Assembly (NCBI GenBank): GCA_024234615.1
Contig: JACKNY010000001.1
Location: 1,950,501 to 2,014,500 of the forward strand
DNA: 64,000 nt
Source of the DNA: Pseudomonadales bacterium
GTDB taxonomy: Bacteria > Pseudomonadota > Gammaproteobacteria > Pseudomonadales > IMCC2047
Direction: 5' to 3'
A program made the translations under genes and the position numbers. The notes beneath the pieces are model-generated. The model had not been told where the DNA came from and made no database searches. It saw nothing but the letters and a program-made list of their open reading frames with translations. Positions 8,548 through 16,445 of the stretch are shown here, one piece after another. The stretch's first letter is position 1. The number at the start of each line of letters is the position of its first letter.

Positions 8548-10842
8548 TCACTTAGGATACCAATAGCCCATTTGGGACTGGCGAAAAGATTCGATTAACA
8601 CTGGTGAATGCTCAGCGGCAACCGTAACTTTGATCAACCCGCTACTGATCGTATCCAGAGTTTTTATCTGCGCCAGTCGATAACGCTCAACAATATCAGG
8701 TTTAGGGTGACCAAACCTGTTTTTATAGCCTATGGTAAAAATAACCCAACTTGGTGCTGCCTGCTGAATAAACGTTAAGCTCGATGAGGTTCTACTACCA
8801 TGATGCGGGGCCAACATAAAATCTGCTTTTAACCCATCACCAAACTGCTCTAGCAATGACTGCTCAGCCTCTCGCTCAATATCGCCAGTGAGCAATACAG
8901 CAAAATTACCATTATCGATTTTGAGTACGCAGGAGCGGTTATTTTCGCTAGTCCAATATTCGGGGCTAGCCTGCATTAATTGAAAAGAAACACCATCCCA
9001 TTGCCAGCTTTCCCCCGACTGGCAAGCATCAATTGGCAGTTTGGTATATTGTTTCAGTACAGAGCCAGAAACAATATCTCCGTAATCAATATGGTCGAGC
9101 AGATAAGGTAGTGAGCCAGCATGATCATTATCGCTATGACTAATGAGTATTCGATCCAACCGCCCTATCCCACGGTGCTGAAAATAAGGCAGTAAAACGC
9201 TGGTTGCCGCATTGAATTTGTCGTCGTAAGCAGGCCCGACATCGTAAAGCAAACGGTGTTCGCTGGTTTCCACCAGCACCGATGAACCTTGGCCAACATC
9301 AAAAAAACTGACACGATAGTCGCCCACCTTGAGCGGCGGTTGATAGATGAACAGCGGAATGAAGCAAAATAATGCCAACCATCTCCCTGGCAATCCACGC
9401 GGGCCCAACAACACAATCGCACCACAGGATGCCACCACGACCGCAGCAACACTCGGGCTTAGTTGCACCACGGCAAAAGGCGTTTCAGCGACAAACTCCA
9501 ACCCCGTGATCAGTCCCCAAATCGCTCTATCAGCTACCCACAAAACACCCGCCGCCAGTGATTCATCGACTAAGAGCAATAGTCCAGCCAGCAAGCATAA
9601 GGGCACGACTAATAAACCCAGCAACGGTATCGCCACCAGATTTGCTAAGGGTGATATGACAGAGAATTGTTTGAAGAAAAAAAGCAATAAAGGAATAAAT
9701 GCTATGAAGACTAACCATTGCGGCCGCCCCCAACGCCACCAAAAACCCTGATGTGATGTATAACCTGCGAAGCCTAGCAGCAACGCCCCCACTGCACCAA
9801 AAGACAGCCAAAACCCAACAGTCCGAGGTGCCAGTGGGTCCAGCAGCAATACGCACAGCAGCGCAATAACAAAGCTGGTAACAATGTTGATATCACGTTT
9901 TAAAATTTTCCCCGACATCAGCAATGTCAGCATTATAAGGGCACGCTGAGTCGGTAGCGCAAAACCAGCCAGTGCGCTGTATCCCACGCTCGCCAAAATT
10001 GCTGCCACTGACGCTACCTGCTGAAGAGCGATCACTGGAGCCCCTAGAGGTATCCAACGGCCAATTTGCATAACCAACAGATAGCAGCATAAAGCCACAA
10101 AACCAATATGTAATCCGCTGATAACAAACAGATGATTAGTGCCAGTGCGAGTAAAGATCTGCCATAGATCACCGCCAAGATCCGATCTTTCGCCCATGAG
10201 TAACGCAATCAGCACATCCTTGTACTGATATCCTGCGGGAAGTTGGTTTAACTTCTGATAAAGTGAAAATCGGATTTGGTCGAGCAAGCGTGCTAAGCCC
10301 GCTTGCTTTAGCTGCAGGTTTTGCTCACCTTCACGAACATATCCGGTGGCGTCAATGCCCTGCTGAAATAGCCAGGTTTCATAATCAAAGATACCCGGGT
10401 TCGCAAAGCCATGAGGGCGTCTTAAACGCACTGTGAATTGCCAGATTTCTCCGGGCAATACTAAGGTTTCAGTTTGATACCAATTGATTCGGATACGTTT
10501 AGGTGCGGCCAAGAAGTTGTCACCAACGGCTAAACCAATAGTTTTTATTTTAAGATCAAAGCGTTGTCTACGTTCGCTCGTTGCTGGCAGGCCGACAACC
10601 TGACCTACCACATTGAGATCGATATTTTCAAGAGATTCAGGTAACTGATGCTGAAGCCCAACCCAGCCAGACAATATCCCCCAGATAACACCGAAACTTA
10701 ATGCGCCAACAAATTTTAATAGTTTATACTTAATGGCAATCAACCCCAGTGCCGCCAATGGCAACAACCAGAGAAGCGAAGGTATTACAGGGAAAAAGCT
10801 GACAGCGCCTACGCCAAAACAACAGGCAATCATCCATCGCAT
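8548..10842 (-). CDS. comEC: ComEC/Rec2 DNA uptake channel protein
   Basis: Inner-membrane channel that moves single-stranded DNA into the cytoplasm during natural transformation. The 764 residues have the expected three parts: an N-terminal membrane and OB-like region (about 1-200), the Competence membrane domain starting around VLIALLMGERSDLGGDLWQI (about 210-480), and a C-terminal metallo-beta-lactamase-like domain with FFDVGQGSSVLVET, ISHSDNDHAGSL (metal ligands) and LAPHHGSRTSSS. All three parts look intact. It is divergent from the DUF2062 gene 42 bp away, an arrangement also found, as I recall, in Pseudomonas and relatives. Competence cannot be concluded from one gene. Confidence 0.93.
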   Translation of the reverse strand: MRWMIACCFGVGAVSFFPVIPSLLWLLPLAALGLIAIKYKLLKFVGALSFGVIWGILSGWVGLQHQLPESLENIDLNVVGQVVGLPATSERRQRFDLKIKTIGLAVGDNFLAAPKRIRINWYQTETLVLPGEIWQFTVRLRRPHGFANPGIFDYETWLFQQGIDATGYVREGEQNLQLKQAGLARLLDQIRFSLYQKLNQLPAGYQYKDVLIALLMGERSDLGGDLWQIFTRTGTNHLFVISGLHIGFVALCCYLLVMQIGRWIPLGAPVIALQQVASVAAILASVGYSALAGFALPTQRALIMLTLLMSGKILKRDINIVTSFVIALLCVLLLDPLAPRTVGFWLSFGAVGALLLGFAGYTSHQGFWWRWGRPQWLVFIAFIPLLLFFFKQFSVISPLANLVAIPLLGLLVVPLCLLAGLLLLVDESLAAGVLWVADRAIWGLITGLEFVAETPFAVVQLSPSVAAVVVASCGAIVLLGPRGLPGRWLALFCFIPLFIYQPPLKVGDYRVSFFDVGQGSSVLVETSEHRLLYDVGPAYDDKFNAATSVLLPYFQHRGIGRLDRILISHSDNDHAGSLPYLLDHIDYGDIVSGSVLKQYTKLPIDACQSGESWQWDGVSFQLMQASPEYWTSENNRSCVLKIDNGNFAVLLTGDIEREAEQSLLEQFGDGLKADFMLAPHHGSRTSSSLTFIQQAAPSWVIFTIGYKNRFGHPKPDIVERYRLAQIKTLDTISSGLIKVTVAAEHSPVLIESFRQSQMGYWYPK

Positions 10843-10884
10843 TAGTAGAGTTCCTTCTCCAAACTGAGCACAGACTATTAGATC

Positions 10885-11427
10885 ATGCCACGCAAATTTT
10901 TTAAGCGTTTTTTACCGGATCCGGCAAAAATCAAGCACAACCGTTGGATCGCATTATTAGGCAAAAGAATTCACGACCCCGAATTATGGCACCTTACCAA
11001 ATACTCAGTTGCTGGGGCATTTTTTATCGGCGTTTTTTGTGCTTTTCTCCCAATCCCGCTGCAATCTTTATTGGCAGCGTTCTTAGCTATTATTTTCAAA
11101 CGCAACATAGCGCTTTCCGTCGCCCTCGTTTTTATCACCAACCCGATTACCATGCCGCCGATATTCTACTTTAATTATTGGGTTGGCAATTTAGTGTTAA
11201 ACGCGCCAGTCATCTACGAACAATTAGTTGTTCATGACATTTGGAGTCGATTATTAGCTAACTTTGATACCATTGGCAAACCGCTGCTTTTAGGATCCGT
11301 TGTTTGCGGCTTAGTCTTCGGTTATTTAAGCTACTTAGCAATTCACCTGTTTTGGTTTTGGCGAGTCACAACGCGTTGGCGAGAACGCAAAGAACGACGC
11401 AACCGGAACTCAAAATTAAAATCCTAA
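10885..11427 (+). CDS. DUF2062 membrane protein
   Basis: A 180-residue protein starting MPRKFFKRFLPDP with the DUF2062 pattern: a basic N-terminus, then hydrophobic helices around GAFFIGVFCAFLPIPLQSL, ALVFITNPITMPPIFYFNYW and LLGSVVCGLVFGYLSYLAI. The segment TNPITMPPIFYFNYWVG is characteristic. The C-terminus is strongly basic (WRERKERRNRNSK), probably cytoplasmic. Function is unknown. It is divergent from comEC. In related genomes, as I remember them, the lolCDE genes lie next; here a 20 kb accessory block follows instead. Confidence 0.85.
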   Translation: MPRKFFKRFLPDPAKIKHNRWIALLGKRIHDPELWHLTKYSVAGAFFIGVFCAFLPIPLQSLLAAFLAIIFKRNIALSVALVFITNPITMPPIFYFNYWVGNLVLNAPVIYEQLVVHDIWSRLLANFDTIGKPLLLGSVVCGLVFGYLSYLAIHLFWFWRVTTRWRERKERRNRNSKLKS

Positions 11428-11532
11428 GGGTATAGAATATTGCCCCGCTTAAGGAAAAGCAGCGTTAAATTATTTGAATGCAGCCCCGCTCCCTACAATA
11501 GGGAACCATTAAACCTTAAGAATTTTCTTATA

Positions 11533-12396
11533 TCAGACAGTTTGCTTTCTCTGCGCTTTTCCTCTTATCGGCTTAGCAAAGGCATAGCCCTGATAATGAG
11601 CGGCCCTAGTCACGATAGTAAATTTAACCAGCCATCCTCCTAACACAGCTAATACGCCAGCCACAGCGCATAATGCCTGTTGCTCGAATGCGGTTATCGC
11701 AATGGTCGCGCCGATTAGCGCCAAAGGTAGTAGATTACCTATGATCATCGTCAAAGTATTAATTTGAGCCAGAACCGCCTGAGCTGCTGCTGGCGCCTCA
11801 TGTACTTTTAGTTGACGGCGATAATGCACCCAAGCAACCATTCGCAGAATGAGCAACAAGGCAAAAAGCCCTAACAAAAATTGATCGTTAACCCCTAAAG
11901 CAGCATAAGCAAAAGCAAGTAGCCCCGCACCCTCAGTAAGCCCCGTAACCTGAATGAACGGCATAATGGCTGGCTCTCTCCAGGCAGGCACTCCCTTTGA
12001 CGCCTTCAAAATTCGCGCTTGGCAATAAAGGAAAAAGAGGCCTGCTAGCCCACCTAATAAGGTCACTATCGGAATCTCAAACAAGATACCGATAAACGCC
12101 AAACCAAAAACAACCGCTGCAACAAATGCTTCGCGGCTCATCCAGGAAGTCCAGGGGTTAAAATAAACGTTGATAAAACGCCACGGGCGACCAATTTCGA
12201 GCCACACCAGAGTTAAGCCCAGCGCAACAAAAAACAAAGCCAGTAACCCCACCATAAAATTAGGGTTGCCGGGAAAACTAAAAGCGGCGACGAGAAACAA
12301 TAAACCACTGCCCGTGCCACCAAACATGAAATTACCTGCGGCACGCCAATCCCAAACATCCTGCAAAACCTTTCCAAAACTATGCTGTTGCATCAT
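11533..12396 (-). CDS. Membrane anchor subunit of Mo-oxidoreductase (DmsC/NrfD-like)
   Basis: Integral-membrane quinone-interacting subunit that anchors the molybdopterin enzyme encoded upstream. I start at the ATGATG overlapping the iron-sulfur gene's stop by four bases, giving 287 residues; the longer frame from 12411 would begin inside that gene. About eight hydrophobic helices are visible, with WDWRAAGNFMFGGTGSGLLF near the N-terminus and IGRPWRFINVYFNPWTSWMS at about residues 75-95, both typical of DmsC-type anchors. It is the last gene of the ligase-Mo-AhpD-FeS-anchor operon. By analogy with phenylacetyl-CoA:acceptor oxidoreductase it would be the third subunit passing electrons to quinone. 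That functional match is inferred. Confidence 0.82.
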   Translation of the reverse strand: MMQQHSFGKVLQDVWDWRAAGNFMFGGTGSGLLFLVAAFSFPGNPNFMVGLLALFFVALGLTLVWLEIGRPWRFINVYFNPWTSWMSREAFVAAVVFGLAFIGILFEIPIVTLLGGLAGLFFLYCQARILKASKGVPAWREPAIMPFIQVTGLTEGAGLLAFAYAALGVNDQFLLGLFALLLILRMVAWVHYRRQLKVHEAPAAAQAVLAQINTLTMIIGNLLPLALIGATIAITAFEQQALCAVAGVLAVLGGWLVKFTIVTRAAHYQGYAFAKPIRGKAQRKQTV

Positions 12397-13043
12397 TCCG
12401 CTCCATCCCAAAGATAGTAGAATCCGGGATCCGTTCCCAACTCCTCATGCATCCGGAAATGGGGATTTTCGTCAACCAATTTGGACACATTACTCTCTTC
12501 ATCTTCGATATCACCGAAATGCAGTGCTCCGGCAATACAGGCGTTCGCACAGGCCGGTGTTGCATCGGGATCAATACCGGGTATGAGCCCCTTCTCTTTA
12601 CCGGAGTCCACTTTGTCAGAGCAAAAATTACATTTCATCGCTACGTTGATGCGCGCCTCATCAAAGCGCTCGGCTTCATTTTCGGTAGGCTTATCGCCAA
12701 AAGCAAAACTGGGTTTGCTGACTTTGTAGCGTGCTTGATAGGGACAGGCCACGAAACAATAAGCACAGCCGATGCAGATATCGTAGTCAATGGTGACAAT
12801 GCCATCATCACGCTTTCCGGTCGCGGTACTGGGGCAAACTTCCATGCAGGGTGGTTCAGCGCAATGTTGACATCCCACGGGCATAAAAATCCGATCGACA
12901 TCGGGATATTCACCGACTTCCACATCCAGTACTTTCCGCCATTGCACACCAGGCGGGGTCGCATTGGTATGTTTGCATGCCGCCGTACAAGTTTGGCAAC
13001 CCACACACCGATTTAAATCCGCCACCATTACGTAACGTGTCAT
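12393..13043 (-). CDS. Iron-sulfur subunit of Mo-oxidoreductase (four-cluster ferredoxin)
   Basis: Electron-transfer subunit of the DmsB/NrfC/PadC type. The 216 residues contain four cysteine groups: CVGCQTCTAACKHTN at about 12-26, CQHCAEPPCMEVCPSTAT at about 58-75, CIGCAYCFVACPYQARY at about 91-107, and CNFCSDKVDSGKEKG with later CANAC. These would bind four [4Fe-4S] clusters. The N-terminus TRYVMVADLNRCVGCQ has no Tat or Sec signal, so the complex is likely on the cytoplasmic side. It overlaps the anchor gene by four bases and follows the AhpD-like gene by 62 bp. Confidence 0.9.
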   Translation of the reverse strand: MTRYVMVADLNRCVGCQTCTAACKHTNATPPGVQWRKVLDVEVGEYPDVDRIFMPVGCQHCAEPPCMEVCPSTATGKRDDGIVTIDYDICIGCAYCFVACPYQARYKVSKPSFAFGDKPTENEAERFDEARINVAMKCNFCSDKVDSGKEKGLIPGIDPDATPACANACIAGALHFGDIEDEESNVSKLVDENPHFRMHEELGTDPGFYYLWDGAE

Positions 13044-13105
13044 TAATACTTCCTCGTTTCCAAAATCGATTCGCTGAATTATTGAGCCTTAATCGGCGTC
13101 GTTTC

Positions 13106-13633
13106 TCAGACGTATCCTTTATTCACAATGTCATCGATATGTTGCGCGCGCTTACCGGTCCATTTACTGCTCAGGCCGTAACTCAGGGTCATTCGGTTCG
13201 CAAGATTAAATAATCCACACACGGCGATAGCATCTTCCAGGGCTTTTTCAGTCCAGCCAGCCGCCACGACATTCGCTACATCCTCGGCGCTCATTTTCTG
13301 AGGGGTTAGCGTTAATTTACGTACAAAGTGCAGAAGCGGTTTGAGTTTGTCATCAACCCGTGCACTATCGATATCTGAGAGTAGTTCTTCCACTACCTCA
13401 TTCGAAAAACCAAAGGCCTCAGCAACTTTGCTGTGTGCGCTGTAGCAATAAATACTTCCTGTTGTGCCTGAAACGATGGCGGCAATAAGCTCTCTCTCAT
13501 TGGCGGTCAGTTCGGAGGACTCCCCTCGCATGACATCTTGGCAATAGTCTTTAAAGCCCTTATAACGTTCAGGCCGAGCGCTAAAAACGTCTTCTAATAC
13601 CGTACCATCAGGAAAATAACTCAAATAACTCAT
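13106..13633 (-). CDS. AhpD/carboxymuconolactone decarboxylase-fold protein, first catalytic Cys replaced
   Basis: A 175-residue protein of the peroxidase-related AhpD-like group. The helical core contains TANERELIAAIVSGTTGSIY then CYSAHSKVAEAFG, and later LTLTPQKMSAEDVANVVAAG and IAVCGLFNLANRM, all of which match that group. The usual C-x-x-C-x-x-x-H centre is altered: the first cysteine position is Ser (S-I-Y-C-Y-S-A-H) while the second Cys and the His remain. That argues against ordinary peroxidase cycling. It sits between the Mo large subunit and the iron-sulfur subunit in one operon, an unusual place; a role in enzyme protection, assembly or aromatic chemistry is possible but unproven. 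Confidence 0.8.
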   Translation of the reverse strand: MSYLSYFPDGTVLEDVFSARPERYKGFKDYCQDVMRGESSELTANERELIAAIVSGTTGSIYCYSAHSKVAEAFGFSNEVVEELLSDIDSARVDDKLKPLLHFVRKLTLTPQKMSAEDVANVVAAGWTEKALEDAIAVCGLFNLANRMTLSYGLSSKWTGKRAQHIDDIVNKGYV

Positions 13634-13670
13634 ATTCTTTCTCTCCTACTTCTTTCAATAGTAAAAATTT

Positions 13671-16418
13671 TTAGAGCTTACGAATGCTCACTCTTACCAA
13701 ATCGGTGCCGGACCCCATGGCATCGGTTAGCTCTAGCGAAATGGGTGTTAGGTCATTCAAGTTCGGAATATCCATATCCTTGGCAATCGGCGTAATCCAG
13801 TGATTAAACTTACCCACAGCTAAAAGAGTGTCTGGGCGAATTCCCTGGCGTAACACAAGTTTTCCTGATGCGGAGCGAAGCGAAGAGGTCAGTTCAACCC
13901 GATCGCCCTCTTGCAGACCCAGTTTTGCTGCTGCCTGAGCATTCATCACGAGCCCGGAATGGCCCGCCACATTGTCCGCCAGCTCCTTAATCAGCTGTAA
14001 ACTCAGATTGGATCCCCAGGCATATTGCATGGAGTTTGCTGTCACTAACCAAAAGGGGAATTCTTCCGGTTTTTTACCGCTGCGCAGAATACCTTGCTCC
14101 CAGATTTTCGGAAAATCCCGCCATTCGGGAAATGCTTCGTACTCTGCCAGTTGGTCATCCCACCAATGGATGTCTTTTTCATGCAGGCGATTTCCCAACT
14201 GCTGGCCAACACGTAGGTAACGTTCCTGATAGGGCATTTCAAAGCGTAAATTTAAGGACTTCATACGCGGGTAAAGATACCAATTGAGCTGCGAATATGG
14301 CCCAAACTTAAAGCCGTGCTCTTTATACCAAGCAAGGCCATCGGTCTCTGTGCCATCGGTTAGTTCGGCACTGGCGGCCTTGCAAATTCGGTCCCACACT
14401 TCATCGACGCTATGCTCAATAGTCTCGTCGAGACTAAAATCATAGTTTTCCCCCTTGAGCCTGACACCCGCCAAGCCTTTATTGATCATTTTGTTATACA
14501 GGGGAAGCAAGCCCGTGCGTTTGGCCAGTTCTTGCGAAATCTCTGTAAAGTCTTTCGCTTCTCCCGGCGGACTTACGACTGGCTGGCGTAAACCGAAACC
14601 CTTATGGCGCCAAAACTGCTCCATGGTATTGGTGCTTCCCATGCGAATTAGCTGAGTACTTTCCAGGTCCATCGCATCCGGCAACAGGATATCTGCCATA
14701 TAATTGGTTTCATCAAGCGTATAGGCAAAAGCCACGGTAAATGGGTAGGCCGCCATTTTTCGAGTAACACCGGGCGTATCCCAGCTAGAAACACCTGGAT
14801 TAGTACGATAAACAATCCAGACTCCCGGCAAGGTAAAAGGCGGCAAATGCTGCGCTGGTTCATCCTGAAATAACCAGGGCAAATGCGTTGGCCCTAACGC
14901 CTGACTGGAAGCGCCATCACCGACTAAAGGTATCAAGACATTGTAAGCGTTACGGCATTTTGGCTTGTCCGTCCAATTCTCCTTATCGGTGGGATTAAAA
15001 TTAAGATTCATAAAGCCATCATCACCAGGATGGACACTATCTACTCGGTTCGCCGGACGATTCAGCGTCGTAGACGTTCCGATAGTACCGCCAGGTACTT
15101 CCAGACCACCAACCAGAGTAGCCAAAACCGTGCGCGCCCAAACACAGGGGTAAGCACCCCAGCCGTTATTAACACTTTTTCCAAGCACTACGGATACCGG
15201 GCGCAACGGCAGGACTTCACCGTCAATTTCGATAGTTTCACCTATCTTTGCGTGGCTAAGAAAGTCATTGGCTATCCGTCGAATAACATCTTCCTTGATA
15301 TCACAAATGCCGGCAGCCCAATTAGGGGTATACGCCTTAACATGCTCTTTTAACGCACTGAAGGCAGTACCGCACTTTACTTGCCTATGTTGCCAACACT
15401 CATCGTCCGGCCCCAGTTCAATAGCATCTATTTGATACTCTCCTTCTAAGGCGGGTGAAATTCCTTTCATATTTTGAGGTACCGCGCCTCCGGTGTTGAG
15501 GTCCCAGACCAAGGGCTCTCGACTTTCGGGGTCACGCAGGTAATAACCATTTGGTCCTAGCAGATAGGGAGAGGCTGTCCGGTCTCTTAAAAAAGGCACG
15601 TCAAGCTCAGCTGTTTCGTGCTCGAACAACAGCACATGAATTATCGCGAATAAAAAGGCCGGATCAGTTTTCGGTTTAATCGGTACCCATTCCGCCGCCA
15701 CGCCGCCGGTAACGGACAAGTGTGGTTCAACCTGAATGCGTTTCATCCCACGAGCACGGGCATCGGCATTGCGCGAAACACCAATGACGCCAGTAGAGAC
15801 TTCAACATTAGCACCTAACGAAATGACGTAGTCACAGTAGGGCATATCTGCGGTAACAGTGAAACTGCGATGCCAAAATTCACCAAACAAATGTTCGGAG
15901 TGGTAGCATTTAATGCCTTGCCCTGCCCCAATACCGTAATCGATCGGACCCCAGGCCGCTAAAAAAGGAATGAAAGTTCCCATATGTGAAACCGGTGTTG
16001 CCGCCTCACCAAAACTCGCTGCTAGGCGTGGATACCCGGATTCATCCAACAAACCCTTCTCTCGAATCCCATTCAGTTTTTCCGCAATAATCTCATAAGC
16101 CTCATCCCAGGAAATTGGCTCAAATCCTGGATTCTGGTCGCGTCCTTTTTTGGGGTTGGTGCGACGCATCGGGGTAGTGATTCGGTTCGGATTGTAGCTT
16201 TTTTGAACAAGTCCAAAGGCTTTAACACAAACCCTGCCATTGGCGGGGTGCATTCCCGCTGCATCAAAATTCGGTTGCACGCAGGTGGCTACGCCATCTT
16301 CGACGGTGACTTTGAGTAAATCTGGACCAGCGTTGCACTGAAAACAAAACGTCGGTACAAATTTTCGTTGTTTACGACGATTTTTATTTTCCTCAGTTGA
16401 CGTAATGATTTTGGCCAT
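13671..16418 (-). CDS. Molybdopterin oxidoreductase large subunit, PadB-like
   Basis: Catalytic subunit of a DMSO-reductase-superfamily enzyme, 915 residues. At the N-terminus I see C25-x2-C28 (FCFQCNAGPDLL), then C46 and C64 (GRVCVKAFG). The usual third cluster cysteine at position 32 is absent; D33 is nearest. Further segments are GYYLRDPESREPLVWDL, DILLPDAMDLESTQLIRMGS and the C-terminal cofactor domain FWLVTANSMQYAWGSNL. No Tat signal is present, so it should be cytoplasmic-facing. Its neighbours are an acyl-CoA ligase upstream and an iron-sulfur plus membrane subunit downstream. The order and sequence style resemble phenylacetyl-CoA:acceptor oxidoreductase (PadBCD), which oxidises the alpha carbon of an aryl-acetyl-CoA. 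I hold the superfamily firmly and the substrate only tentatively. Confidence 0.8.
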   Translation of the reverse strand: MAKIITSTEENKNRRKQRKFVPTFCFQCNAGPDLLKVTVEDGVATCVQPNFDAAGMHPANGRVCVKAFGLVQKSYNPNRITTPMRRTNPKKGRDQNPGFEPISWDEAYEIIAEKLNGIREKGLLDESGYPRLAASFGEAATPVSHMGTFIPFLAAWGPIDYGIGAGQGIKCYHSEHLFGEFWHRSFTVTADMPYCDYVISLGANVEVSTGVIGVSRNADARARGMKRIQVEPHLSVTGGVAAEWVPIKPKTDPAFLFAIIHVLLFEHETAELDVPFLRDRTASPYLLGPNGYYLRDPESREPLVWDLNTGGAVPQNMKGISPALEGEYQIDAIELGPDDECWQHRQVKCGTAFSALKEHVKAYTPNWAAGICDIKEDVIRRIANDFLSHAKIGETIEIDGEVLPLRPVSVVLGKSVNNGWGAYPCVWARTVLATLVGGLEVPGGTIGTSTTLNRPANRVDSVHPGDDGFMNLNFNPTDKENWTDKPKCRNAYNVLIPLVGDGASSQALGPTHLPWLFQDEPAQHLPPFTLPGVWIVYRTNPGVSSWDTPGVTRKMAAYPFTVAFAYTLDETNYMADILLPDAMDLESTQLIRMGSTNTMEQFWRHKGFGLRQPVVSPPGEAKDFTEISQELAKRTGLLPLYNKMINKGLAGVRLKGENYDFSLDETIEHSVDEVWDRICKAASAELTDGTETDGLAWYKEHGFKFGPYSQLNWYLYPRMKSLNLRFEMPYQERYLRVGQQLGNRLHEKDIHWWDDQLAEYEAFPEWRDFPKIWEQGILRSGKKPEEFPFWLVTANSMQYAWGSNLSLQLIKELADNVAGHSGLVMNAQAAAKLGLQEGDRVELTSSLRSASGKLVLRQGIRPDTLLAVGKFNHWITPIAKDMDIPNLNDLTPISLELTDAMGSGTDLVRVSIRKL

Positions 16419-16445
16419 ACAGCAAACTCCCGTTATACAAAGTGA

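Noticed and set aside
12447..13016. 189-codon plus-strand open frame opposite the iron-sulfur subunit
   Set aside because: It is the antisense of a well-supported ferredoxin-type gene, has no recognisable motif and no good ribosome-binding site.
13671..16418. Molybdoenzyme as formate dehydrogenase or nitrate reductase
   Set aside because: No selenocysteine/Cys formate motif and no nitrate-reductase His/Asp pattern; neighbours are an acyl-CoA ligase and DmsC-like anchor.
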